From contig CM038218.1 of assembly GCA_021442155.1 (NCBI GenBank), positions 63,548,474-63,612,473 of the forward strand: 64,000 nucleotides of DNA, given 5' to 3'. Both the position numbers and the translations under genes were made by a program. Origin of the DNA: Cymbidium sinense. Lineage: Eukaryota; Streptophyta; Magnoliopsida; Asparagales; Orchidaceae. The notes beneath the pieces were generated by a model. That model did not search any database and was not told the origin of the DNA. It saw nothing but the letters and a program-made list of their open reading frames with translations. Of the stretch, positions 24,301-36,984 are shown piece by piece (within the stretch, counting starts at the first letter, position 1; each line of letters starts with the position of its first letter).

Positions 24301-26098
24301 TTGGCCAATTATGGCTTTGGTCAAGTTCCACAAGTGATTTGGAATGTACTTGACCCATTGGTTCCAATCAATTTGGCTTAGATCAAGTTTTGACACATTT
24401 TGGCCCTTTAGGTCAAAAGGGTCAACTTGGGTCGGGCCAATGTTGGTTAAGCTTTGGTCAAGTTCAAACATAAGTCATGAGTGAACTTAGATCAATGTTT
24501 CAATCAATTTGACCTATGGTGGAATTTATGTGAGATTTCATTTTAGGTTAGGTGTTGACTTAGTCAATCCATAAGTTTGACTTGGTTTGACCCAATTTGA
24601 TTGATTGATCATCCCATGATGATCATTGATCAGAAAGAGGAGTTTGGTTCAATCCAATTTGGTTAGATCAAAAGTTGGCTAATAAGTACTTTAGGTCACT
24701 TTGGGTCAAGTGAGCCTAAGTGGGTCAAATGGTTTGGTCAAAGCTTGATTTGAAGTTGATCTTGTATATGGATTCATGATTGAAATATAAATCCATTTAT
24801 AAGTGGTTCAAAGTCAAATGGGTTTTGATCCATTTGAAAATTTCATATTCAAAGGAAGAATATGAAGGTGTTTTGGTTTGATTTTGATTTGGGTTTTGAT
24901 TGAATGATTGAAGTTTGGATTTATATATGAGCTCATGATTGTAGGATTGAAACCATGAGGGAAAATCAAGGGTTTGGCTTGATTTGAAAGTGTTTTGGCT
25001 AAGTTCAAGATTTTGAAAGGCTTGGCTTAGATTTGATTTTGATTTGAGTTTGATTTTGGAATTGGTTTTGATTGTTTAAATTTATATTTCATTTATATAT
25101 GTGAATATAAATTGAGCATTAGAAAATTTCAAGAATTTGAAGTGGTTTAATCATGATTTAGTAAAATCCATTAAAGGGAATTTAAAGGATTTAAGGAAAT
25201 TTTAATTTGAAATTTAATTTTTGGATTGATTTGATTGATTTATATTTATATTTCATTTATATATGAGAATATAAATGAGAATACAAATAAGTTTTGAGAA
25301 AATCCCATGAGTTTGAATAGGTTTGATCAAAGTTTAGGTTAAATCAATTAATGGAAAAAGGAATTTCAAGGATTTTAAATTTGGAATTTAATTTGAGGGT
25401 TTGATTTGATTAATTTATATTTATATTTATTTATATATGAGAATATAAATATTTTTTTGAGAAAATCCTAATGGTTTGAAGTGATTTGATCAAGTTTTAG
25501 AGTTGATTTTGGCTAAGTCCTTTAATGGAAAATTAAAGGGATTTAAGAAAGTTTTCATGAATTGATTTGAGATTTTGAGTTTGATTTGATGGGTTTGAAT
25601 TTATATTTCATTTATATATGTGAATATAAATGAGAATATAAATTTATCGTGAGAAAATCTCAAAGATTTGAATAGGTTTGAATCATGATTTTGGTTAAGT
25701 CCTTAAAGAGAGGCTTAAGGACTTAAGCAAAATTTGGACTAAGGAATTTTTGATGGATTTTGATCATGGGTTTCAATCATAGATTTCAATCGTGGATTTC
25801 AATCATGGAGTTCAATCATGGAATTAAATCATGAAATTGAATCATGGAATTGAATTGAGTTTGGAGAAAATCAAATAGAATTGATTTGGAGTTTGACTTG
25901 AAAGAAGGAAAGTGAGGAATGGTTTAAGCTAAAGGGTAGGGAATTTTTTAACATCCCAAGGCATGACCTATTCTTATGGCTAACTCTTCTAAATCTTCTA
26001 GCTTGGTTGGAGTGTCCACAAGCACTAGATGTGTCTTAAGAAAAGTCCTATGTTTAAGATGGAGGGGTTGAGAGCTCATTCTAAAAATGAGGTCAACA
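18348..26098 (-). repeat. Complete family A solo LTR (7.75 kb), minus strand, inside E1 LTR
   Basis: Plus-strand ends are TGTGGTGAAT (the complement of the LTR 3' end) and GAGGTCAACA (the complement of TGTTGACCTC). CTAAG flanks both sides (18343-18347 and 26099-26103). Dropping the insert and one CTAAG gives an LTR text that matches the uninterrupted copy around 3590-3605. All family A landmarks occur in reversed order, for example the W-box tract at 23930-24770 and AT-hairpins at 25085-25640. No internal domain is present, so this is a solo LTR. Confidence 0.93.
23930..24770 (-). repeat. W-box-rich tract of minus-strand solo LTR
   Basis: GGTCAA dominates on the plus strand (TTGACC on the element strand). 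It is colinear, in reverse, with 37740-38560 and 43325-44130. The motif density is clearly above the flanks. Confidence 0.7.
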
Positions 26099-26789
26099 CT
26101 AAGCCTAGAGACTTAGAAGGGTTAATCATAGGATTAGGTCATGCCTTAGGACTTAAGGAAATCACTTACCCTATAGCCTAAACCCAATCCATATGCACCT
26201 TCTCAAATCAAACCCAGATTCAAATCCCAAACCAAATCTCAAACTTAAATTCAAATTGCAAATCTAATTCCAAATTTGGCTTCAAATAATTGAAACCCAA
26301 AATTAAATTCAAATCCTAAAATTTTAAGCTAGATGGACCCACCTCCATGTGCTTAACCAAATTAACATTTAAACCAATACAAACTCAATCAATTTTCTTA
26401 TAAATCAATTGTTCCTTCATTTATATTCAAAAATATAAATGAAATCCAAATTCAAATGACCAAAACTATATCAAAAATTAAATTCAAACTCACCCATGCC
26501 CTTTAAGCCAACTCTTGGACTTAGCCAAATTCTATCCATATCAAATCAAAACCAATGGATTTTCTATTGAATCGATCATTCCTTCAATCATCTATCCAAC
26601 TATAAATGAAACATACAATCATCAAATCAAATTGAAGCCAATCCAAGTCAAACCCAACCTAGCCCTTTTGACTTGAAAATTTCAAATGAGCCAAAATCCT
26701 TTAGACTCCAAATTGATTGTTGTTGAATTTATATTTCAATATGGGCTCATATATAAGTTCAACTAAACTCAATCGACAAAACCAAACTA

Positions 26790-27660
26790 ATTGACTTTAG
26801 GTCCATTTGACCCAAAGTGACCTAAATGATCCATTTGAGCCAACTTCCAATACAACCCAAATTGGATTGAACTAAGCTCACCAAAACCTTCCACCATGAT
26901 TGTTGATCACCCTAGGATGATCAATTGCAATCAATTAAGTCAAACCAAGTCAACTTTATCATTTGACCAAGTCAACCCTTAGCCCAAATGAACAAAAACT
27001 AGCCAAAACTCATACTACATCAAATTAATTGAAACCAATGATTTGAATTAACCCAAAATCAATATTTAAATATGACTTGACCACCAACTGAGCCAAACCA
27101 AGCCCAATTGGTCATTCGATCCAAGTTGACCCAAATTAGCCTAAAGGACCAAATTAGGTCAAATCATGATCTAACCCAAATTGATTGCAACCAATGGCTC
27201 AAGTTCATTCCAAATTAATTATTGAACTTGACCAAAACCATAAATGAACCCAATTTGATCAATCAAGGCCAATGGAGCCATTTAACCCAAATTGGCCTAA
27301 AGGGTCAATTTGTCCTAAATCAAAATTAAATCCAAATTGATTGAAACCAAAGATCACATTCATCTTCAATCAGCCAATTGAACATGAAACAACCCATAAC
27401 CTAAGCCAATTTGACCAATTTTGATCAAATTGGTTAACTTACTGATTTGATCCATTTTGATTCCAAATGAGCCAAAATTAATTATAAGCCAAATTAAATC
27501 AAATTGCCAAAACTATTCAAATCATTATTTAACTAACCTAAGCTTTGGCTTGACCCAATTTGACCAAATGATCAACCTAACTAGATATGACCCAATATGA
27601 CCCATATGACCCAAATTGAGCCAAACCCCTTGAAACCAAGCCATGACCCATTCGGGGTTG
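26790..27660 (+). repeat. W-box-rich tract of E1 LTR
   Basis: Same tract as in the other family A LTRs but more eroded. TTGACC/GGTCAA sites are interspersed with TTGATC and similar point variants, and the TTGACCAATTGGTCAA palindrome is degraded here. Confidence 0.6.
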
Positions 27661-28399
27661 ATCAAACCAGACCCAAAGCCATTTGAGATCAGCCCAAAAT
27701 CAACCCAACCCAATTAAATCCCTCATGGATCCTCCCCAACATAAGATTCCACCCAGTCTCATTTAATTCTCCCCATCACATGCATTCAACTCCTCCCCAA
27801 TACTTGCATTCCATGGAGCTGATCCTATGGCAGCAAATAAAGACTTTGGGAGCTAAATCCAAAGTCCCCAATCAAGCCATCATCCATCAAAACCACTTCC
27901 CCATCACATTTATTTAAAGTTTGACCACCATTAAAAGAGGGAGAATAGAGATAGTAAAGGGATCTAATTTTGGCATTAGAGACCCTCTTGGAACCCCCAA
28001 AGCAACCATCCACCACTTCCCCACTTCTCTTGAGCTAAAAACATCAAAATTGGGTGGATTCTGAGAAGAAAGTGGAAATTGAAGAATACATCATTCAAGT
28101 GAAGGTGTCTAGGCTCACTCCAAGGCTTCTTCCTCTACTCAAGAGCATGCTCAGATCATTACTGTCATCGAAAACCATCACCAGCTAGGTAATTTCATCA
28201 AATTATAGCCAGCCTTAGGATCTTCCATTTGCACAAATGTATGCTCAATTTTAGGAAATTTCCTTGGATTACCCTCACATTTTTCATTTTATATAATCCC
28301 CATATGAAATAGAGAGTTTTTGGTGATGATTTTTAAGAAATCAAGCCCAATCAGACAAAATTTGGTTCAAAATCACAAAAATAGTAAGAATTTATTATT

Positions 28400-28700
28400 T
28401 CATCTGCCAGAATTCACGTCAGCCGTCAGATCTAGCCATTTAGAGATCGGACGGCTCAGATCATGTAATCGCGTGGTTTGGATCCATGATTGTACAGTTC
28501 GGATTTGTGGATCATGCGATCCAGATCATGAGGATCGATCCGATCATTCAATGTGATCAAACGGATCGATCCGTGTCCTATCCCTTTCTCGCTTCGATCG
28601 ACACGATGCCACATGGTGCTACGTGCCACGCATAATAGCAATGCCCAATCACATGGTGCCATGTGACACCGCATTCCCCCTTCAACGCCGCATGCGGTGC
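28400..28700 (+). promoter_or_regulatory. GC-rich block of family A LTR (possible promoter region)
   Basis: In otherwise AT-rich LTRs one interval is GC-richer and contains CATGG/CCACATGG-type motifs; here it includes repeated GATC motifs and GTGCCACGC. Counterparts lie at about 5930-6910, 22700-22950 (reverse) and 45180-45340. Its position in the middle of the LTR would suit a promoter/start region, but no clear TATA box or start site could be assigned. This is inference. Confidence 0.3.
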
Positions 28701-29829
28701 TGACTGGGTTAAGTGGGAAAATGCCCATTTTCTGATTTTAAAAATTATTTAAATTACCTGAAACTTCAAAAATTCACAAAAAATAAAATACCCAATGAAA
28801 AATTACAAATAAGGGCTCATTGGATTTATCTTTCTAGATAAATCCAATGAACTAAAAATCATTAATATTTGTTGAGTATTGTGAGCTTAATTTAAGTTTT
28901 AGTGAAAATTAAATTTCATTGATTACTCTAAAAATACAAATTGGATTGAGGTAAAATTTTTAGAGATTGAAACTTTTAAAATCTACCTATTATAAAAATA
29001 TTAAGGCAAAATAACTTTTGGATTAAAAGATATTGAATTTAGAAGTTCAAATGATCTATGTTAATTAAATAAATCAGTATACCTTATAAAATTTGGTTAA
29101 ATCAGCTGAAAATTTGGAAATTCATAAGTAATCATAGAAAGATTTAAAAAAAAAAATGATGGCTCATTTTAAAGGTATTTTTGAGGGACTTAATTTAAAA
29201 TTAATTCTAATTAATTTTGAACAGTAATTAAGACTTAATTTTAGTTTAACTGAAAACTTAATTAGATTAATTAATCCCTAATTACCCAAGGAATTAATTC
29301 TAAACTTTCTGAAGTTGATTAATGGGATGACCTCTGCTTCTCATGATTTTCTTGAGATTTATTTCTTGGTTAATTAGGGATATTGCTTATCTTAGCCTTA
29401 ATTATTCTCTTAATTAATTAGGTGATTAATTAATATTCTAAACAACAAGAAAATTATTAATTAAGCTTGCTAATCATTGTGAGATAGCAGATGGACATGG
29501 GGAATGAGATTAGGACCTCTTTCCCATTCTTTCCTAAGTTCATTTCACTTGAGTTGAGATTAATTAATTTGAGATTAATTAATGGTTTAATTCATTAATT
29601 AAATGACTTGATTAATCAAATTGAAATCATAATCATTCCAAACTTGCATAATTGAAATCATAATAAAATTGAAATCATAATCATTATTAAATAGTTAATT
29701 AACTTAAGGTGATATAGGTAAGGGTTAATTAATTCATTTAATTCACACCTTAACCTAATTAAACCATAAAATAAACTTAGCAACCCTTCATTAAACCAAA
29801 TTAACAAATCTCTTTCACATTCTTAAAAC

Positions 29830-31680
29830 CAAATCAAACTAAATGAAGCTAAAGTAACTTAATTATTTTAATTTCTAAATCAATCCATTTGGAATAAGAG
29901 AGTTACTCAATCATCAAATATTTCAACCTAATAAGTAAATCAAACACATTAATGAAACTAAATAAACATAATAAATGAATCAAATCTGATAAAATTCTAA
30001 TCATAAATAATTAAACTTAATTAAAATAAAATAAACAGTTAATTCAATTAATAATAATAATGACAATAACAATAATCCTTTAATCAAATCAAACTTAAGT
30101 AAAACACTTAACTGAATCAAATCACTCACATGAGGGAAATTAAGTCATTAATTAAACAATTCTTTAATTAATCTGATAATTCAAAATTCAATTACCCTTG
30201 ATCAAATTTAATTAATTAAACATCTAATTAATGCAAATTTAATGGCATAATCCATCATCTTAATAAACCAAATTGATTTAAATAAATCACATTAAAATTA
30301 ATTCTTAATTCAAACTCAAATTAAATCTTTAATTATTCCACTAATTAATTTAATCGCACATCTTAAAATAAACCAATTAAGTTAATTAAAGTAATCACAT
30401 TAAACTTATGCTTAAGCAAACATCAATTTAAACATAATTAAAATGCAATTAATTGTTAATCAAATCCTAAATTAAATTTAAATCATTAGGTCATTAATTA
30501 CATCATTAACCTAAACAAATATGAAACCAAATTAAAAATTAAACAAATCTTTATTTAATTTAATAATTAACATAAACATACCTCTAAATTATACTAATTA
30601 TATGATCACATTGAACCTAAGCAAACCTATAGATTAATAAAGCTAATCAAATCAAATTAAATCAAATAAAGAAAGACTCTCATCAATTTAATACATGATC
30701 AAAATCTAATTCAACCTACTTAAATAAGATAAACTAATTAAATTTTAAAATGTGTAAAATCAAAACAAAACTAAAATCTAATAAACATGATAAATGAATG
30801 AAATTAAAATGAAATTCTAATCATAAATAATCAAACTCAAATAAATTAAAGCAAACTTTCAATTCATTTTATCCAATCAAACTATAAATAAATAAACCAT
30901 AATCAAATCAAATAAACATAAAATTACATATAAATTCTAAAGTTATTAAATTATATCTAATTTCTCTTAATTTCAAATAATATTAAAATAAGTCAAACAA
31001 AAATAAAACTCAAATAAAGCAAACCTATTAAATTAAGATAAAATATTAATCATCAAATTGAAGAGATAATCTATAGATAAACTAGATGGCTAAATTCAAT
31101 AAGTTAAACCCTTAATTGAAATTCAAATAAAAGAATACATTAAACTTCAAATAAATCATAAGTAAATTAAATACATTTACCAATCTAAATCAAACTTAAA
31201 TGGAATAATGAAATCAATGAATTTAAACAACATCTAAATGATATTAATCATATGAAATCAAGGAATTAAATTAAAACCCTAGGGAGAGAAACTAGATATT
31301 GAATTATCAAAATATCAATTAAACCAAAACATCTAATATAAAATTAATCAATCAAAAATACATTGATTTAAATAAACTTAAACTTCATTAGATATTAATG
31401 ATATTGAATTATCAAGATTTAATTAAATCAACACGTTTAATCTAAAATAAATCAATTGAAAACACATGGATTTAAATAAACTTAAACTTCATTAGATATT
31501 AAGGATATTGAATTATCAATATTTAATTAAATCAACACATTTAATCCAAAATTGATCAATCAAATAAAAGAAGATTAAACAAACTCAAATTCTAAAATCT
31601 AAATCAAATCAAATAAATCACACAAATTCAAATGGGCTAATTAAGATACTTAAGGACCTTAGTTAGACTCTTTAGATGTT
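29830..31680 (+). repeat. AT-rich expansion with ~105-bp tandem repeats in E1 LTR
   Basis: This stretch is built of AATTAA/AATCAAAT-like text and replaces the roughly 1.3-kb section seen at 8040-9360 in the solo LTR. At its right end, units starting GATATTGAATTATCAA occur at 31295, 31400 and 31504, a period of 104-105 bp. No coding sense was found. It may be repeat-driven expansion or a separate insertion. Confidence 0.65.
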
Positions 31681-33892
31681 AGGATGTAGAATAGGGTGAG
31701 TTCCATCTACAAACATAATTCATTCCACTCTTCATTCTTGAAAACCTAAACATCACTTTAACCAAATAAAAGTGAAATAAAAATGAAAAATAAATCATTA
31801 AATCATTTAAATTGAAATCACCCAAAGGTAAAATTTAAACAAATTCAAACTCCAAATTGAAACTTAAACTAAAGAAGCCCACTAAAGCCTTGCTACACAA
31901 GCCTTCTTATCACACACTAGAATACTAGGTCATTGACTCTAGAATTAGGCTAGGTCGATGTATTGATTGTATGTATGATGTTGTGTTTTGTTTTGTGATG
32001 TAATATTTTAGACTGGATGTTAGGGTGTATTCTTCGTAGATTGGATGTTAGGTCATTATTAGCCTAATCATATTTTCTGCACGGGGTTGTGCTTAAGGGG
32101 CTGCTATAATTAAAAATGATATAAATGATTTTTGTGTGCTTACTTATAAGCATAACCCACGTTAGGACAAATGGCATTGGTTACCCATGTGTGGGGTGCT
32201 AAGTCCAAATTATTCATATAACTGCATGGGTTATATGGTGTTTTTAGATAACATTTATTTTGCAGGTGTAGCTAGATTTACTCTTTCTATTTTTAATGTA
32301 ATTTTGCATTAGGAATTAGATTTAGTGTTATGGGGGATTAGGATGAGCAGCGGTCTGAAGGCTTAGTCCCTAGGGTGCCCTATGATACCTTTGGAGCAAA
32401 TCAAATCAAAAGGAAGAGAAGGAAGAAATGAAGAAAAGAAGACCCCCATAGCGTGTATTATTTTTGTAATATGGGTTGTATAAGGGTATAGCTCGGCTAC
32501 CCATCTCTTTTCTCTTTTTGGGGTGTACGGTGGAACCTAATCGCACCGGTCTTTTAATCTTTTACGGTAGTCTATAAAATTATTTGATATTGTGTCTAGA
32601 TTGCGCACTAGAATTGCATGCTTTTTCTAGTTTCTTCATGTTTGATGTTTGAATGTGGATGCGTTGGTTCTTAGGATAAAATTAAATTTTCTATCCCACT
32701 AACAACTCAAAACTAAAATTTTAAAATAACTCATAACCTACATAAAATCCTAGGAATTAAATCAAGGTAATAATTTTTTAGCAACCCCTTAGTTAGATGA
32801 ATGAATGTATAATATCATGCATGTCATATTCTTTCCACTCTTGTTAAGAGAGGGCTTCCATCTAGAGAATAAAGGCTTAACTTGTAAGAGCCTTTGATGG
32901 AAAGAAATCTCTTTCTTTTTGATTAAGCCCATAATCAATTTCTCATGAATTTAGGCATATAAAATTATCCTGTTAAAATAAAAAAGGCCCAAAAATCAAA
33001 TAAAACTTGTTAAAATTTTGCATTAGATTAAATCATTATTCATGCCCTTGATGATCTAGTCTCTTATGGAGTGAGTTTAAGGACTTAGTGTCTTTCTAAA
33101 TAATAACTACCCTAGCCATCTTGCAATACATAAGACTTGGCCACATGGACTTAAAGCAGGAGGTGTTAGTTGGCCACTGGTGGTAAAGTCCAACAATGAT
33201 GGTCTATCTCTCAGTGGAGGCACCATTATGTCCACCTTTCACTTAGATTTAGACGTTGTACCAAAGCTCCCTAGCCTAGGATCCAAGATAACTATTTCTT
33301 TGGGCTATAAGCATATATCCTCACCTCTTAAGCATTTCCACAATCTTATGTTGTGGGATTATAAGTCTATTCTAATAAAATGTCAACTCAAATAATTAAC
33401 TCTCTTCAATTTCAAAAATATAAAGCCCAACCATAGGATAGATTGGATTACTCATTAAGCTTTCTATTATCATAAGCATTCCCTACTCATTTTCTTTGGC
33501 TTCCAAAATAAGTCTTTTCCTTGATCTATCTCATTTGATTTTCTAAAATAGTCAATCCTTTGAAAGTCTTAGCATTGAAACCTTTGGAGACTTTATTCCT
33601 ACTTTAATCGAGAGTATTCTGGGATTTACTCTTAGATGTAATTAACTATCTCCATAGGGAACTTAATAAACCCAACTTAAAATAAACTCTACTTTACTTT
33701 TCTATGCAAAGTGGGAAAGATCTTTGGTACATTCAAGACCCATCATGCCTTAGAGTTTTTATTAGATTAGTCCATTATAGGGTTATTTCTTTTCTTTTGA
33801 GATGTACATTATTCCTTAATATGCACTATCACTTCAATAAGTACCCCTTAAGATCAAGGTGTCCCACATCTCAAAATAAACACCTGATTTTT

Positions 33893-33908
33893 CATGTCCA
33901 TTGTGGGA
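33893..33908 (+). promoter_or_regulatory. Decayed primer binding site of E1
   Basis: The order GATTTTTC, PBS, GGATGGTTC matches the intact E3 site, but the PBS itself now reads roughly ATGTCCATTGTGGGA and has lost most of its match to tRNA-Arg. Confidence 0.65.
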
Positions 33909-34476
33909 TGGTTCTTCCTCCATCTCAAGTAGATAATTATTGTCTCCAAGCATCCATAGTGGACTTATATTTATATAGGTGAGGATATCATTCTTTCTTT
34001 GAGATAGCTTATTTCATCCTTAATCTTCAACATCCTTGGTTTTAGGACCTCACCCTTGTAGATTTTAAAATCCTAGGTTCTCATGAAATTATAATTAATC
34101 AAACAAAGGAGATGACCAAAATTAAGAATTCTTCACCATCTCATGGTGGGAAAGGTTCATCCCATGAAGAATAAGATAATTAAAATAACATGTCTTTCCC
34201 AGCACTTTTTTTTCTACATAATAAGAGATCTTATAAAAAATTGCAAGAAATTTTCGGAACAAAACACATATAACCAAACCTTGTTTAATAATCCAATGAT
34301 TGTTACATGGAGGTTCTTTTCAAAATCAAAATTAATCATTTTAATGTCTTTCAAAAGCATTTTCTTTAAATGGCTATCCCCATCCCACACACTAAATTTG
34401 TTGATGGAGATTCATAAAATCATGATATAAAATTGAAACTCCACTTAACATACTTCACATGTGCTAGAGGAAGTTC

Positions 34477-34507
<31 letters not shown>

Positions 34508-34859
34508 AATCCCATTTTTACATGAATCTTCTCCATTATGTCATTAGAAATTCTCATTTAATCATAATAAGATCATCTTTATACACAACCAAGTCTTTTA
34601 GGTCTAATTTTAACAAAGGAAAATCATATCTTTTAACAATCATATACGCTTTTCAAAATCAAAATCTAATCTTTTAATGTCTTTTTCAACATACTCATTT
34701 TGCATTCTATCTCTAATAAAACTCATCTAAAATCTCATTTGTAACACTTAATTTACTCTTATGTTTCTCTATTGAAACTCCATAAGTCATGTTACCACCA
34801 AGTTTTTCTCCTTTTTAAAAAGCAATAAATCATACACACACAAAAGAGAAATCAAGACA
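33909..34859 (+). mobile_element. E1 leader, left part
   Basis: This corresponds to 49667-50189 of E3 (shared text includes ATTGTCTCCAAG and TTTTAGGA.CTCACCC). Short open frames here (for example 34143-34430) show no conserved protein and overlap untranslated sequence in E3. It includes the CAA microsatellite. Confidence 0.7.
34477..34508 (+). repeat. (CAA)n microsatellite
   Basis: About eleven uninterrupted CAA units occur in the E1 leader. The equivalent E3 leader lacks them, so the expansion is specific to this copy. Confidence 0.95.
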
Positions 34860-35805
34860 TATTTGAACCCCAACTTGACATACCCAAATTTGTTAAATAG
34901 GACTTCCCCTTCCCTTGGAGAAGGTGAAGCATATTGAATTCTATTTGACACCATTTGCATTTGTTTGATAGAACTCCTTGCGAAAGTCATGGACTTCAAG
35001 ACACATTTGGTTCTCATTTGACATGTCCAAGTACGCCAAATGAGAACTTTGAAAATCATAAGAACAAATTGAACTCTATTTAACATACTTAAGTTTGTTA
35101 AATAAGTTCTTTTCTCTCAAAAATCATAAACACATTTGACTTTCACTTAACATACCAAATTTCTTAAGTGAGAGTTTCATTTTTAAAATCATAAACATAT
35201 TTGACTTTCACTTAACATACTAAATTTGTTAAGTGAGAGTTTCATTTTCAAAATCATAAACACATTTGACTTTCACTTAACATACCAAATATGTGAAGTA
35301 AAGGTTTCATTTTCAAAAATTAAAAATACTTGACTTTCACTTAACATACCATATTTGTTAGGTGGAAGCCTCACTTTCAAGTCATAAACACAAGTGACTC
35401 CTACTTAACATACCAAATTTGTTGAGTAAGAGCCTCACTTTCAAATCAAAATCATATCAAACATAATTGGCATCTACTTAGCACACCAAATTTGTTAAGT
35501 AAGAAGCCCCATTTTCAAAATTAAATCACATATCACACACCAAATTTCACAACAAAGATATTCTCACACAAAACTTTAGCATACCTAAATTTGCTAAGTG
35601 AAGATTTTCCCAATAAAATTTTCAAACAAAATATACATATCTCCAAAGGGTCCCACCAAATATTTGAACCCCATTCAATATACTCAAATTTCTTGGATGT
35701 GAGTTTTAAGTCAAAATCATATGGCAAAGTCTCTCTACCAAAATCTCTCCAAAATTTCAATGAACCCCACTTAACATCTTTAAGATTGTTAAGTGGGGTT
35801 CAAAT
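34860..35805 (+). repeat. Hairpin array in E1 leader
   Basis: Units of about 65-95 bp each contain an inverted repeat around an AT-rich loop of about 9-14 bases, often ATACCAAATT. A typical unit at 35209-35235 has arms CACTTAACA/TGTTAAGTG. The last unit has a perfect 15-bp stem: 35762-35776 (GAACCCCACTTAACA) with 35787-35801. Another has arms GTTCTCATTTG/CAAATGAGAAC near 35010-35045. Stems differ between units yet remain complementary. At least ten units are visible. It lies between PBS and the N-terminal coding region, at the same place as the arrays in E3 and E4. Confidence 0.85.
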
Positions 35806-35879
35806 TCTAAATCAAATCTTGAGATCAATGATTGAAGGTGAATATCAAGGCAAGTGTCTGACTCAACTATATTAAATAA

Positions 35880-36696
35880 TATAGATTTTAGTGCAGTTAG
35901 TTCATCCAGCCCTCAGTTAGTATAACATCCATGGCTACCAACAAGTTCATGTTTTCCTTCTCCACTATATAAACTTAACCTAGATCAGGCTAGTCTCTCT
36001 ACCATTGGCTCCATCGAGGTCATCTACTTTGGGCATGGTTCTGAGGGGGTGAGGATTTCTTGCAAGGGGACATCCCTCACTGCTTAGCAGGGAGGAGGTG
36101 GTGGGGCAGATGCCGCTTATCCGATTTGATATGTCATCCAATTCTGAGTTTCCTCCACTAAAGAGGAAGGCCACTATTGTTCTCACTACCCGGTCGTTTG
36201 CACGCTTGTTCAAGCTCGTGGTTAGTCACACTCATGCCCAAAGGGGAAGGTTGTCTTGGTTTCTGAGATAGTCTCCTCCACATTTGAGGTGGTTGCTAGC
36301 TCTGGCACTACCACACCTACACATACACAGCACCGCAACAAAAATCGTAAGTTCAAGTGGCATCAAAAGAGGGCAGCTAGAGAGATGGACGCCACTTCCG
36401 ATGTGGCTGAGGAGGGATCTCCCTGTAAGACCTCACCACTTTTGAGTGGTAGTAGGTTCCACCCCTCTCATCCTCAGATGGAGAGGAGGACTACAGGAGG
36501 ATTGCTTCACTACCTCCAACACCAAAGATATTTCAATTAAGTGCTGGGGAGACTGTGAAGGCTCACTGCTCAAGATAGTCTTGCGCCAGGTTGGCCGAGC
36601 CTACGGATGCTCAGAGTCCAGTACAATTTTTGATCTAAGGGTAGTCATCTCAAGGAGAGTCAGAAGTCAGATCTAGAGGGAGAGAGCCTTGGAGGT
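35880..36696 (+). pseudogene. E1 N-terminal ORF region (upstream of gag), truncated
   Basis: It aligns with 51950-52800 of E3: the DNA text ATGTCATCCAATTCTGAG.TTCC.CCA.T.AAGAG matches E3 at 52218, giving MSSNSEFPPLKRKA versus MSSDSEIPSMKRKA. The protein family is not recognised. In Ogre-type elements an extra ORF can precede gag, which may be what this is. The frame is broken by shifts. The region stops at 36696, where the E2 LTR begins, inside sequence that continues in E3 and E4 (the E4 match is near 60800-60850). Confidence 0.75.
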
Positions 36697-36984
36697 TGTT
36701 GACCTCATTAGAATGAGCTCTCAACCTCTCCATCTGACATGGACTCCTCTTAGATACTAAGAGTTTCTAGTCTTAAGACACGCTAGTGATTAGTGAACAC
36801 TTAACCCAACCCTAGAGACAAGAGTTAGACATATGAATAGATCATGGCTTGGTGTTAGGAAAACTTGCCCACCATAGCTAAACCAAATCCTTACTTCTTT
36901 CTTTCAAGTCAAACCCAAATCCAAACTAACTCAAATTCAAATCAAATTCCAACTTAAATGATTTTTCAAATCATCCAAATCAAA

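Larger units (their letters stand above)
18228..33885 (+). repeat. E1 5' LTR (family A), split by a solo LTR
   Basis: The LTR starts at 18228 (AGTTGACCTCAC; first base mutated from T). Its first 120 bp end at 18347, and it resumes at 26104 with CCTAGAGACTTAG, exactly where the uninterrupted copy at 3493 continues. It ends at about 33885, just before the spacer GATTTTTC and a decayed PBS. Without the 7.75-kb insertion its length is about 7.9 kb. The usual family A blocks are present: W-box tract about 26790-27660, GC-rich block about 28400-28700, conserved GTGTGGGGTGCTAAG near 32190. The segment 29830-31680 is replaced by an AT-rich expansion. Confidence 0.85.

Noticed and set aside
34787..35875. 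Open frames of 75-99 codons in the E1 leader
   Set aside because: They cross the hairpin array and are not conserved in the matching E3 and E4 leaders.
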